64,000 nt of DNA from DATARR01 sp044868005. Lineage in GTDB: Bacteria; Acidobacteriota; Thermoanaerobaculia; Multivoradales; UBA5704. A program made the translations under genes and the position numbers. The notes under the pieces are model-generated. The model had not been told where the DNA came from. It searched no databases and worked only from the letters and a program-made list of their open reading frames with translations. Below, in pieces: positions 11,938 to 21,834 of this stretch; positions within the stretch are counted from its first letter, which is position 1, and the number at the start of each line of letters is the position of its first letter. The DNA lies in contig JBIOVX010000095.1 of the NCBI GenBank assembly GCA_044868005.1, positions 1-64,000 of the forward strand, written 5' to 3'.

Positions 11938-12441
11938 ATGTTGATCCTGGGACTCGATCCGGGCAGCCTCCACACCGGCTACGGCTTGGTCGAGAAGCGC
12001 GGCTCGAGCCTCCTCGCCCTGGACGCCGGCCGCTTCTCCTGTCCCCGCGGTCTCGACCTGCCGCGGCGGCTGGCTTACCTCGCCGGCCGCCTGGGGGAGC
12101 TGATCGCCGGCCGGCCGCCGGATCTCGCCGTGCTGGAGACCCCGTTTCACGGCATGAACGCGCGCTCGCTCATCGTGCTCGCCCAGGCGCGCGGCGCCCT
12201 GCTGGCGGTGCTCGCCGGGCGCGGCATCGAAGTGCGGGAGTACAGCCCGGCCGAGGTCAAGTCGGCGGTCACCGGCAACGGCCGCGCCGACAAGGACCAG
12301 GTGGCCCGCATGGTGCGCCTGCTGCTCGCCGCCCGCGGCGACGGCTGGCCGAGCGACGCCACGGACGCCCTGGCGCTCGCCATCTGCTGCGCGCAGCGCC
12401 TGCGGCTGGACCGCATCGCGGAGGGGAGCCGCGTGTGCTAG
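11938..12441 (+). CDS. ruvC: Holliday junction resolvase RuvC
   Basis: A 167-residue endonuclease that resolves Holliday junctions after RuvAB branch migration. The four acidic catalytic residues are visible: D7 (GLDPGS), E67 (VLETPFHGMNARS), and D140 with D143 (SDATDALALA). Length and RNase-H-like order are standard. It follows yebC by 61 bp. ruvA and ruvB, which often follow, are absent; a DUF4388 gene is next instead. Confidence 0.95.
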   Translation: MLILGLDPGSLHTGYGLVEKRGSSLLALDAGRFSCPRGLDLPRRLAYLAGRLGELIAGRPPDLAVLETPFHGMNARSLIVLAQARGALLAVLAGRGIEVREYSPAEVKSAVTGNGRADKDQVARMVRLLLAARGDGWPSDATDALALAICCAQRLRLDRIAEGSRVC

Positions 12442-12506
12442 CATCTTTCTTCGCTTCTGAAGGGTGCTCGATCCGGATCGTGGACCACTGACGCCGCCTC
12501 TCGACT

Positions 12507-13331
12507 ATGGCCTTCCAGGGCTCGCTCAAAGAGCTGCCGCTGCCCGACATCATTCAGTTGGTCTCCGTCTCGGGGAAGACGGGCGTGTTCTCGCTGCGCC
12601 GCAACGGCGACCACGACAGCGGGGAGATCTATCTGCGCGGCGGGCAGATCGTGCACGCGCGCGTCGGCGACCTGCAGGGTGAGGAAGCGATGTACGAGCT
12701 GGCGATCTGGCCCGAGGGCGAGTTCGTCTTCACGCCCGGTAAGGAGACGGACCTCACCACCATCCAGAAGTCGAACACCAACCTGTTGATGGAGGCGGCG
12801 CGCCGCATCGACGAGTGGCAGATCCTCTCCAAGCGCATTCCATCCACCCGGCTGGTGCCCGTGTTCACCCAGCACGCCACCACCACCTCGGTCTCCCTGA
12901 CGCCGCAGGAGTGGGCGCTGATCTGCAAGATCGACGAGCGCCGCACCATCGAGGAGATCGCCATCGGGCTGGACATGAGCCCCTTCGAGGCCTGCAAGCT
13001 CCTCTTCGGCCTCATCACCTCGGGCCTGGTGGCGCTCAACGAGGACCTCAGCCGCCTGCGCACCGATCATTTGCACGCGATGCCGCCCGAGGACCTCGCG
13101 GGCGTCGCCGAATCCATCCACCAGCAGGCCCGCGCGCTGCTCTCCGGCCACGCCCGTCAGGCCGAGCTGGACGTGCCTTTCCGCATGAGCAAGGCCGAGA
13201 TGGACTCCGGGCGCGGCGTCGAGGCCGTTCTCGACCTCGTGCGCGCCGAGGAGAAGATGGTTTCCGCCGCTCTCGGTCCCAACCAGAGCAAGGCCTTCCT
13301 CGACCGCATCGCGCAGATCCTGAACCACTGA
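12507..13331 (+). CDS. DUF4388 (PatA-like N-terminal domain) protein
   Basis: A 274-residue cytoplasmic protein. Residues 1-90 match the DUF4388 pattern: FQGSLKELPLPDIIQLVSVSG, KTGVFSL, GEIYLRGGQIVHA and a GEFVF strand. The domain is common in signalling proteins of deltaproteobacteria and Acidobacteriota. The middle (about 110-185) looks like a winged-helix segment (EWALICKIDERRTIEEIAIG then FEACKLLFGLITSGLV). The last 80 residues are helical. Specific partners cannot be named. It has no strong ribosome site. Confidence 0.85.
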   Translation: MAFQGSLKELPLPDIIQLVSVSGKTGVFSLRRNGDHDSGEIYLRGGQIVHARVGDLQGEEAMYELAIWPEGEFVFTPGKETDLTTIQKSNTNLLMEAARRIDEWQILSKRIPSTRLVPVFTQHATTTSVSLTPQEWALICKIDERRTIEEIAIGLDMSPFEACKLLFGLITSGLVALNEDLSRLRTDHLHAMPPEDLAGVAESIHQQARALLSGHARQAELDVPFRMSKAEMDSGRGVEAVLDLVRAEEKMVSAALGPNQSKAFLDRIAQILNH

Positions 13332-13341
13332 GGTTAGCGGG

Positions 13342-14760
13342 ATGGCAACGGGCTACAATGCCGCCATGGCATTCCGCAGCCGCCGTGCTTCCCTCGCCCT
13401 GCTCGCCGTGTCTCTCCTCGCCGCGCCCGTCTGCGCTCGGCAGGAGCCGCCGCCCCAGCCCGCTCCCGTTGCCGAGCCTCAAACCGCGCCCCCCTCGGAG
13501 CCGCCGGCGCCGCCGCCCGCCGAACCTCAGGCAACACCGCCCGCTGAGCCGCCGCCCGCGCCGCCGCCCGCCGAGCCCACCGCTCCGGAGCCGCCGGCGC
13601 CGGCCCCGCCCGAGCCCTCGGGGACCGGCGGCGAGGGCGTGACGCCGGGCGTCGAGGTGCCCGCCCGGTCTCAGGAGGGAGTGCTGCCGCGGCTCGACGT
13701 CTATTTCCCCGAGGGCGATCTCGACCTGCGGGTCAATCGCCTCATCAACAAGACCTTCTTCGAGGGCCAGGTCAAGTACAACTTCATCAGCGGCGACATC
13801 ACGGCCTTCCTGCGCTACCGCTATTACGGCTACAGCCGGACGACCCAGTTCACGGTGTTCGACGCCATCACGTTCGACGAGATCGACCAGAACGTGACCG
13901 ACGACTTCGACCGCGTGCGCGGCACCTTGCTGCTGCTGCAGTGGCCGTACAGCTACAACCACCGGTCCTTCGCGATGGCCGAGATCGACGGTGTCAGCTC
14001 CAACCGCCGGGAGCGCGGCAGCCAGTTCTTCGTCCGCCGCGACAGCACCAACACCTTTCTCCGCCTGGGCTATCAGGTCGGCGCTCCGGACGAGGGCCGG
14101 TCGAGCGCCATCGCCGGCGAGACCCGGGCGCGCACGGAGCGGCTGTTCTCCGCCTTCCGCGAGTTCGGGCCCGGCGAGTCGACCGTCACCCTGGCGGGCA
14201 CCTACGGCTTCGACTTCGGAATTGGCGACTTCGACTACCTCAAGCTGGAGTTCGAGGCGCTGAAGCGCTTCGACACCAGCGCGCGGACCTTCCTGGTCGG
14301 CCGCCTGCGCGGCGGCACCTTTCCCCACATCGGCCGGGCGGATCCCGGCTCGCTGCTCCCCCAGCCCGATCGGATCGACTTCCTGGCCGTGGCGCGGTCC
14401 GAGGCCTTTCGTCTGGATGGGCGCGAGAACCTGAAGGGTCTGACCGAGCGCCGGCGGGGCACCGAGCTGCTCTTCAGCACCTGGGAGTACTTCTTTCCCT
14501 GGTTCCTCGAGAGCCACCACAGGTTCCTGAAGCTCGATTTTCAGAATTGGTACTGGATCTTATACACGGGAATCGGTACGATCGGCTTTGACCGTGAGGT
14601 CTATACCGACTTCGACACCTACGTCCCCGATGCCGGTATCGGTTTCGAGTCCTCTTTGAGACTTCTCAAGTACCGGTTCTTTCTCTCCGGGATTGTGGCA
14701 CAAGCTTTGAAAGGGGATGGAGGAGTCGAGGCGCGAATCTCAGTCAAGTCGTATCACTGA
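13342..14760 (+). CDS. exported protein, probable outer-membrane beta-barrel, unknown function
   Basis: A 472-residue protein with a signal peptide (SRRASLALLAVSLLAAPVCA) and then a Pro/Glu/Ala-rich linker of about 75 residues. The remaining ~350-residue domain has alternating hydrophobic and polar strands with many Tyr, Phe and Arg (AFLRYRYYGYSRTTQFTVFD, TLAGTYGFDFGIGDFDYLKL), as in outer-membrane barrels. GAGG sits 8 nt before ATG 13342, favouring that start. A second ATG at 13366 (MAFRSRR) also gives a valid signal peptide. No named family is recognised. Confidence 0.75.
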   Translation: MATGYNAAMAFRSRRASLALLAVSLLAAPVCARQEPPPQPAPVAEPQTAPPSEPPAPPPAEPQATPPAEPPPAPPPAEPTAPEPPAPAPPEPSGTGGEGVTPGVEVPARSQEGVLPRLDVYFPEGDLDLRVNRLINKTFFEGQVKYNFISGDITAFLRYRYYGYSRTTQFTVFDAITFDEIDQNVTDDFDRVRGTLLLLQWPYSYNHRSFAMAEIDGVSSNRRERGSQFFVRRDSTNTFLRLGYQVGAPDEGRSSAIAGETRARTERLFSAFREFGPGESTVTLAGTYGFDFGIGDFDYLKLEFEALKRFDTSARTFLVGRLRGGTFPHIGRADPGSLLPQPDRIDFLAVARSEAFRLDGRENLKGLTERRRGTELLFSTWEYFFPWFLESHHRFLKLDFQNWYWILYTGIGTIGFDREVYTDFDTYVPDAGIGFESSLRLLKYRFFLSGIVAQALKGDGGVEARISVKSYH

Positions 14761-14894
14761 GTCGTGCGCTCAGGGAGGCAGGTGATGGTGAGATGGGCGC
14801 CTCTGGGGGAGCTTAGCTTCGCTGCGATCAAGCAAGTCGCGGAGGCTGGTGCAAAGCCTTCGCAGTATTGGCCTTATGAGCCGGAGGAGAAAGC

Positions 14895-16211
14895 ATGAGA
14901 CTCAAACTATGGTGCTTCATCGCGCTGGTGAGCCTCGTGCCCACCGTGGCGTCGGCGGCGGAACAGGCGAATGCCGCCAGCGTCACAGGTGAGACGGGGC
15001 TGTTCTCCCTGCTGACCGGCGATACTTTGCCCCGAGGCGGGTGGTCGTTTGGACTTTATTACAACAACTGGGACCGGCTCCTCGATCCCCCAGGCTTCGG
15101 GGATATCCCGGAGGACCAGCAGAGCGTCGACTGGAATCGCCTGAGCGCCAGCATCGGCTACGGCCTCACCGACCGCTGGGAATTCAGCGTCATGGTGCCG
15201 TACGATGATTTCAAGTTCGACGTCCCTGGCGTCGAGGACGCGGACGGCCTCGGTAACATCCGGCTGGGGACGAAGTTCCGCCTGCTCGGCTCGGTCGGCG
15301 ACGCCACGACCCTGGCCTTCAACTTTTTTGCGGATCTGCCCACCGGAGATGAAGATGTAACCTCCGAGGACACCGGATTCGGGGGAGGGCTCGACTGGCG
15401 CTTCAACAAATGGGTCTTCGACGTCGGCTACGAGGTTCTGGGGGACCGGGACTTCGTCGTGGAGCGCAACGATCTCCTCTGCGTCCCGCAGCCGGGCTGC
15501 CGTTTCGATACCATCCAGATCGAGCAGGAGGCCGTTACCGCCGGGTTGGGCTTCGTGGGCCGGGTCAATGACAACTTCGACTGGATCACGGAGTTGGCAG
15601 GGAGATTCAACACGGGGGACTCCCTTTTCGACGATTCCCTCGACTTGACCTCCGGCGGTCGCGTCTGGCTGGGCGGCGGGCCGTGGGCGTTCAACTTCGC
15701 CCTCCGCACCGACCTGTTCCAGGTCGATTCGATCGACGAGCACTGCCCGATCGGCGGTCTGCTGGGCTTCACCTACTTCCCGCGGCTGCTGCCGCCGCCG
15801 CCTCCACCGCCGCCGCCTCCACCGCCGCCGCCTCCGCCACCGCCGCCTCCACCGCCGCCGCCTCCACCGCCGCCTCCACCGCCACCGCCGCCTCCACCGC
15901 CGGCGCCGGAGCGGATGGAAGTGACGTGCAACTTCACGTCGGGCAGCGCGCGGTTGGACAACATCTGCAAGGCCAAGCTCGACGAGGTCGGCCTGCGGAT
16001 GAAGCAGGAGCCTGATTCGAACGCGGAGGTCACCGGTTACGCCGACGGCTCGACCGGTTCACAGTCGGCCAATCAGCGGCTCGCCGATCAGCGCGCCGAG
16101 GCCGTGAAGAACTACCTGGTGACGCGGCACGGCATCGATCCGAGCCGGATCACGGTCAAGGGCGAGGTCACCGACCGAGCCGCCGCCGTGGTCGTGCTCA
16201 TCATCCCGTAA
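14895..16211 (+). CDS. OmpA-family outer-membrane protein with 37-proline linker
   Basis: A 438-residue envelope protein: signal peptide (residues 1-22, ending SAA), a ~270-residue N-terminal domain that looks like a transporter/OmpA-type barrel (WSFGLYYNNWDRL, LAFNFFADLPTGDED), and an unbroken run of 37 prolines at residues 300-336. A C-terminal OmpA-like peptidoglycan-binding domain follows (VTGYADGSTGSQSANQRLAD then RAEAVKNYL, GIDPSRITVKG). The C-terminal domain is short for the family and ends AAAVVVLIIP. It should tether the outer membrane to peptidoglycan across the periplasm, with the proline rod as spacer. A strong terminator follows. Confidence 0.88.
   Translation: MRLKLWCFIALVSLVPTVASAAEQANAASVTGETGLFSLLTGDTLPRGGWSFGLYYNNWDRLLDPPGFGDIPEDQQSVDWNRLSASIGYGLTDRWEFSVMVPYDDFKFDVPGVEDADGLGNIRLGTKFRLLGSVGDATTLAFNFFADLPTGDEDVTSEDTGFGGGLDWRFNKWVFDVGYEVLGDRDFVVERNDLLCVPQPGCRFDTIQIEQEAVTAGLGFVGRVNDNFDWITELAGRFNTGDSLFDDSLDLTSGGRVWLGGGPWAFNFALRTDLFQVDSIDEHCPIGGLLGFTYFPRLLPPPPPPPPPPPPPPPPPPPPPPPPPPPPPPPPPPPPPAPERMEVTCNFTSGSARLDNICKAKLDEVGLRMKQEPDSNAEVTGYADGSTGSQSANQRLADQRAEAVKNYLVTRHGIDPSRITVKGEVTDRAAAVVVLIIP
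15792..15902 (+). repeat. poly-proline codon repeat inside the OmpA-family gene
   Basis: 111 bp of consecutive proline codons, mixing CCG, CCT and CCA in a loose CCGCCTCCA pattern, encode 37 prolines. The mixed codons suggest selection for the peptide, though slippage could change copy number. The reverse strand reads as poly-glycine and is not a gene. Confidence 0.95.
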
Positions 16212-16233
16212 CCCGGCGCCCATGGCTGGTTGG

Positions 16234-16266
16234 AAGGCCCCGCTCCGGCGGGGCCTTTTGTTTTAT
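16234..16266 (+). terminator. rho-independent terminator after the OmpA-family gene
   Basis: AAGGCCCCGC (16234-16243) pairs perfectly with GCGGGGCCTT (16248-16257) across a TCCG loop and is followed by TTTTGTTTTA. It ends the plus-strand run. Its tail overlaps the ftsX stop on the opposite strand. Confidence 0.88.
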
Positions 16267-17147
16267 AGGGATTCCCGCCGCAGCGAGGCCACGGCCCCGA
16301 AGAGGCCGGCCGCGGCGCCGAGGAGCACCAGGACGCCCACCTGCTGCAGGCTCAGGAAATCGAGCGCCAGAACGGACGTCAGGAGCGCTCCCCGGCGCGC
16401 CTGGAGCGCCTGATAGACGCCGAACAGGGCGCCGCTCGCCAGCAGGCCGCCGATCAGCCCCTGCAGCAGCCCTTCGGCGTAGAAGGGGCCGCGGATGAAG
16501 AACTCCGTCGCTCCCACCAGGCGCATGATGCCGATCTCCTCGTGATGGAGATAGGCGGTGAGCCGGATGACGCTGGCGATGGTGAAGATCGCCGCGGCGA
16601 GCAGACCGCCCACCAGCGCCAGCCCCACCGCCCGCACCACCGCCACCACCGTCTCGAGCTGCCCCAGCCACTCGCGGTCGTCGTCCACCAGCGTCACCTC
16701 GGGCCGCCGGCGCCAACCGTCGAGCCACGCCGGGCCGCCGGCCGGCGCGCGCGGCGCGAGTCCGATCTCCAGCGACGCCGGCAGGGGCTCCTCCTGCCAG
16801 CCGGCCACCAGCTCGGCGAGGCCGGGGGAGATCTCCCGGAACCTCTCGCGGGCGGCGGCGGCCGTGACCGGCTCCACGGAGACGACTCCCGGACCGCGGG
16901 CGGCCTCGGCGGCCAGCCGGCGTAGGTCCGCTTCCGAAGTGTCCGGCCGCAGGTAGATCACCACCCGCATCTCGCCGCGCCAGCGCTCAACCGTTGCCGC
17001 GAGATTGCCGCTCACCAGCAGGAAGGCGCCGCCGATGAACAGGCTGACGGCGATGGTGAGGACGGCGAGCAGGCTCACCTTCCAACCGCGCAGCAGATTG
17101 ACCGCCGCCTCGCGAAAGAAATACCTTAGCGCTTGCAGGAATTTCAC
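16263..17147 (-). CDS. ftsX: cell-division ABC transporter permease FtsX
   Basis: A 294-residue membrane protein of the FtsEX complex, which links ATP hydrolysis to septal peptidoglycan hydrolase activation. An N-terminal helix (SLLAVLTIAVSLFIGGAFLLV) is followed by a periplasmic domain (about 50-165) and three C-terminal helices with the family segment AAIFTIASVIRLTAYLHHEE and EIGIMRLVGATEFFIRGPF. Its ATG overlaps the ftsE stop (ATGA), so the two are translationally coupled. Confidence 0.94.
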   Translation of the reverse strand: MKFLQALRYFFREAAVNLLRGWKVSLLAVLTIAVSLFIGGAFLLVSGNLAATVERWRGEMRVVIYLRPDTSEADLRRLAAEAARGPGVVSVEPVTAAAARERFREISPGLAELVAGWQEEPLPASLEIGLAPRAPAGGPAWLDGWRRRPEVTLVDDDREWLGQLETVVAVVRAVGLALVGGLLAAAIFTIASVIRLTAYLHHEEIGIMRLVGATEFFIRGPFYAEGLLQGLIGGLLASGALFGVYQALQARRGALLTSVLALDFLSLQQVGVLVLLGAAAGLFGAVASLRRESL

Positions 17148-17943
17148 TCGGCGGCCTCCTCCGGCGGCGGCGAAGGGGACGCGTCCTCATCCGCCTCCTC
17201 CGGTGAGAGCGCCTCGGCCGGCTCGTCGGCGTCGGCCTCCGCGCCCGCCGGCGGCGGCTCGAGGACCGGCGGATCGCTGCCCACCAGCTCCTGGTCCGCG
17301 GCCAGGCGGCCGTGGTCCAGCGTCAGCACGCGCCGGCCCACCCGCTGGATCATCTCGCGGTCGTGGGTGGCGAGGATCACCGTCGTCCCCCGCAGGTTGA
17401 CCTCCAGGAAGAGGCGGAGGATCTCGCGCGACAGGTCGGGGTCCAGGTTGCCGGTCGGCTCGTCCGCGATCAGGATGTCCGGATCGTTGATCAGCGCGCG
17501 TGCGATGGCCACCCGCTGCTGCTCGCCGCCCGAGAGCTCCGGCGGAAAGGCGTTCAGCCGGTGGGCGAGGCCCACCCGCCGCAGCGCCAGATAGGCCAGG
17601 CGCTTCTGGCCCTGCGAGTCGACGCCCAGGATGCGCGGCAGGTAGGCGACGTTCTCGAACACCGTCTTGCGGGCGATCAGGCGGAAGTCCTGGAAGACGA
17701 CGCCGATGGTCCGCCGCAGGTAGGGGATCTTGCTCGCCGGGATCGACGACACGTTGCGGCCGTTGACGAGGATCTGCCCGGCGCTGGGCACCTCCTCGCG
17801 GAAGATCATGCGCAGCAGCGTCGTCTTGCCGGCGCCGCTGGCGCCGGTGAGGAAAATGAACTCACCCCGGGCGACGTGGAAGGTGACGTCGTCGAGCGCC
17901 GCCTGGCCGCTCGGATACCGCTTGGTGACGTGGAAGAACTGGA

Positions 17944-17947
<4 letters not shown>
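17144..17947 (-). CDS. ftsE: cell-division ATP-binding protein FtsE with acidic C-terminal extension
   Basis: About 267 residues. ABC ATPase motifs are complete: Walker A GASGAGKTT (about 35-43), Q-loop VVFQDFRL, signature LSGGEQQRVAIARAL, Walker B ILIADEPTG, and the H-loop THDREMI. The assigned start is TTG 17947, whose last bases overlap the gatB stop (TTGA), so gatB-ftsE-ftsX reads as one coupled unit. The protein is longer than the usual ~225 residues because of a ~45-residue Pro/Glu/Asp/Ala-rich tail that is probably disordered and adds no known domain. Confidence 0.92.
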
Positions 17948-19404
<1,457 letters not shown>

Positions 19405-19416
19405 GCTGCGGTTAGT

Positions 19417-19995
19417 CTACCAGCGATAGTGGCCGATGATCTCGAAGGCGTAGAGGACGTCTTCCTTCTGCGTGCCGGCGCCGATGTTGTGGACGACGAA
19501 GGGGCGAGCCTGCCGCGGCACGCGGTCCTCGGCCACCACGCCGATGTGATGGAGCCCGTTCGGCAGCCGCCAGGCGACGACGTCTCCCGGCTCGTAGGCG
19601 CCGTCGAGAGAGAGCCGCTTTCCCTGGCGCTCGAAGTACCGCATGAGGTTGGGCACGCGGCGGTGATCGATGTTGCGGTCGGGACCTCGCAGCCCCCAGT
19701 TCTTGGGATAGGCGCTGAAGTGTGCCCGCATGTCCTCGTGGACCGCCACCTGCAGATCGACGCCGACGGCGCGGAACGCCCGGATCACCACGTCGGCGCA
19801 GACGCCGCGCTCGAGAGGCACGTCGCCTCCCGGATAGGCGAGCCGTACGTAGGAAGGGTCGTACTGCGTGGTGACGCCGACCTGCCGCACCGCCGCCCGG
19901 GCGAGCAGGGCTCCCCTCTGCAGCGTCGCCGGATCGGCAAAGCCGGCCGCCGCGATGACGAGGAGGAACGCCGGAAGGAGCCTGCGAGGGTGCAT
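19417..19995 (-). CDS. secreted DUF1287-family protein
   Basis: A 192-residue protein with a signal peptide (MHPRRLLPAFLLVIAAAGFA). The mature part matches the DUF1287 family, which resembles NlpC/P60-type cysteine hydrolases. It has ERGVCADVVIRAFRAVGVDLQ with a Cys-Ala-Asp, YPKNWGLRGPDRNIDHRRVPNL, GDVVAWRLPNGLHHIGVV and a conserved C-terminal HNIGAGTQKED. A cell-wall hydrolase role is likely but unproven. ATG 19995 gives a clean signal peptide; the long in-frame extension upstream passes through the 21-bp repeats and is rejected. Confidence 0.87.
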   Translation of the reverse strand: MHPRRLLPAFLLVIAAAGFADPATLQRGALLARAAVRQVGVTTQYDPSYVRLAYPGGDVPLERGVCADVVIRAFRAVGVDLQVAVHEDMRAHFSAYPKNWGLRGPDRNIDHRRVPNLMRYFERQGKRLSLDGAYEPGDVVAWRLPNGLHHIGVVAEDRVPRQARPFVVHNIGAGTQKEDVLYAFEIIGHYRW

Positions 19996-20105
19996 GGACG
20001 GGATCGATTCTAGTCCAGGCCATAGGTCCGCCGCCCGGAGCGCCGGACAGGCTCTTGCTTCCACTTGCGCCGTTACCGCTGCCGTTGCTGCGTCCAATGG
20101 CGGCG

Positions 20106-20441
20106 GTGGACCGTCCACCGGAGGCGGTGGAACGCGTACCGCCGGGGGTGAAACGCATACCGCCGGCGGTGAAACGCATACTGCCGGGGGTGAAACGCAT
20201 ACCGCCGGGGGTGAAACGTCCGCCGGAGGCGGCGAAACGCATACCGCCGGCGGTGGAACGTCCGCCGGAGGCGGTGGAACGCGTACCGTCGGCGGTGAAA
20301 CGCACACCGCCGGGGGTGAAACGTCCGCCGGAGGCGGTGGAAGGCGCACCGGCGGGGGTGGATCGTCCGCCGGAGACGGTGCAACACACGCCGGGGCCGG
20401 TGCAACATGCAAGGACGCCGGTGCAACACGCGCCGGGCACA
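20106..20441. repeat. minisatellite: 16 tandem 21-bp units
   Basis: Sixteen head-to-tail 21-bp units begin with GTG (one has GCG) at 20106, 20127, 20148 and so on. A common unit opens GTGAAACGCATACCG and ends CCGGCG or CCGGGG. A second type opens GTGAAACGTCCGCCGG, and the last three units drift to GTGCAACA. The array occupies most of the 523-bp gap between the divergent DUF1287 and GDSL genes. Because 21 is a multiple of three and stops are absent, several frames read through as heptapeptide repeats (for example VKRIPPA on the plus strand), but none has a credible start or ribosome site. Confidence 0.9.
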
Positions 20442-20518
20442 GGGGACGCGGCGCGATAGGATACCGCGGCGATGCGGCGGAGGCGTCCGGTAGCCGCCTC
20501 GTATGGCCAAGCAGCACC

Positions 20519-21124
20519 ATGCGCCAGATCCTCCTCCTCCCCTTCCTCCTGCTCCTCGCCGCCTGCCGGCCCGACGTGCCCAACCTGGATTCACCGGGAC
20601 GCACCATCGTCTGCCTGGGCGACTCGATCACCGCTGGCGTCGGGTCGGGAGCCGGCGAGGCCTATCCGGAGCTGCTGGCGGCGCGCCTGGGCACCGAGGT
20701 GATCAACGCGGGAGTCTCCGGCGACACCACGGCCGGCGGGCTCGCGCGGGTCGATGACGTGCTCGCCAAAGACCCCTGGCTGGTCATCGTCGAGCTCGGC
20801 GGCAACGACTTTCTCCGCCAGGTGCCGCCCGAGCAGACCGAGCGGTCGCTGCGCGGCATCCTCGATCGGCTCCTCTCAGCTCGCGTCGTCCCCTTGCTCG
20901 TCGAGATGGACGCGCCCTTCGGCGGCCGCTACCGCGAGATCTACGAGCGGCTCGGCGACGAGTACCACGTTCCCGTCGTGGAGGATGCCATCGGCGAGAT
21001 CCTGCGCGACCGGTCTTTGAAGAGCGACGAGATCCATCCCAACGCTCGGGGACAGCAGGTGCTGGCCGAGGCCGTCGCGGAGGAGATCGAGCCGCTGCTC
21101 AAGGCGCGCAGGAAGGCGCGGTGA
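20519..21124 (+). CDS. GDSL/SGNH-family lipoprotein esterase (TesA/arylesterase-like)
   Basis: A 201-residue lipoprotein. The N-terminal MRQILLLPFLLLLAACRPD ends in a lipobox (LAAC). SGNH blocks are CLGDSITAGVGSGAGEAYPE with the nucleophilic Ser, NAGVSGDTTAGG, VIVELGGNDFLR, and a C-terminal DEIHPNARGQQVLAE containing the Asp-x-x-His pair. This matches TesA-like lysophospholipase/arylesterase proteins; the substrate is unknown. ATG 20519 is required for the signal sequence. Its stop overlaps the pgeF start (GTGA). Confidence 0.92.
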   Translation: MRQILLLPFLLLLAACRPDVPNLDSPGRTIVCLGDSITAGVGSGAGEAYPELLAARLGTEVINAGVSGDTTAGGLARVDDVLAKDPWLVIVELGGNDFLRQVPPEQTERSLRGILDRLLSARVVPLLVEMDAPFGGRYREIYERLGDEYHVPVVEDAIGEILRDRSLKSDEIHPNARGQQVLAEAVAEEIEPLLKARRKAR

Positions 21125-21807
21125 GCCCGCCCTTCCTCAGCGGTCCGTCCCTCGTCGCGGACACCTGGGTCTGGCAGGCTCAGCGCGGCGACGTGGAGGT
21201 GCGCTTCACCGGCCGCGGCCCCGCGCATGATCGTGAGGAGGTCCTACGCGCGATCGCACCCTCCGCGCCGCCGCTCGCCTGGGCGAAGCAGGTCCATTCC
21301 GCCGTCGCCTTGCCGGCGCGGCCGGGCACCTGTGGCGAAGGCGACGCCTTGTTTACCGAAAACAGCGGGCTGGCTCTCTCCGTGGCTACGGCTGACTGCG
21401 TGCCTGTACTGATCGCCGGACCGCAGAGTCTCGCGGCGGTCCATGCCGGCTGGCGAGGAATCGCGGCCGGTGTGATTCCCGCTACAGTGGAGAAGCTGAA
21501 GGGGCGACCTGAGGAGTGGACTGCCTGGATCGGGCCTGCGATCGGCGCCTGCTGCTACGAAGTCGGCGACGACGTGGCCGAGCAGGTCGTTGCCGCGAGC
21601 GCGCCTGAAGTGGCGGTCCAAGGGCCGGCGGGGCGTCCTCACCTGGACCTCCCCGGCGCCGCACGAATCCAGCTTGCGACGGCCGGAGTCGGAGAGGTGA
21701 TCGTCCTGCCGCGCTGTACGCTATGTGACGCGGAGACGCTGTGGAGCTACCGCCGAGAGGGCAAACGGGCAGGCCGGAACATTGCCTTCATCTGGAGAAC
21801 GCCATAA
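21121..21807 (+). CDS. pgeF: PgeF/YfiH laccase-domain protein (peptidoglycan editing factor)
   Basis: A 228-residue member of the DUF152/laccase-domain family, described as a peptidoglycan editing factor removing L-Ser-containing precursors and as a purine nucleoside hydrolase-like enzyme. Conserved metal-site segments are present: KQVHSA, VATADCVPVLI, AAVHAGWRGIAAG and GPAIGACCYEVGDDV. Start is GTG 21121, overlapping the previous stop by 4 bp, so the two genes are probably co-translated. Length is normal. Confidence 0.93.
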   Translation: MSPPFLSGPSLVADTWVWQAQRGDVEVRFTGRGPAHDREEVLRAIAPSAPPLAWAKQVHSAVALPARPGTCGEGDALFTENSGLALSVATADCVPVLIAGPQSLAAVHAGWRGIAAGVIPATVEKLKGRPEEWTAWIGPAIGACCYEVGDDVAEQVVAASAPEVAVQGPAGRPHLDLPGAARIQLATAGVGEVIVLPRCTLCDAETLWSYRREGKRAGRNIAFIWRTP

Positions 21808-21834
21808 GGCCCCGCTCTTCAGCAGTCAGGGTGC

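Noticed and set aside
15773..16033. Poly-glycine reading frame on the minus strand
   Set aside because: It is the reverse complement of the proline run and lacks any start signal or conserved sequence.
20055..20459. Heptapeptide-repeat protein (VKRxPPx) read through the 21-bp array
   Set aside because: Start is a TTG without a ribosome site, several other frames on both strands are equally open, and unit changes are not biased to synonymous positions.
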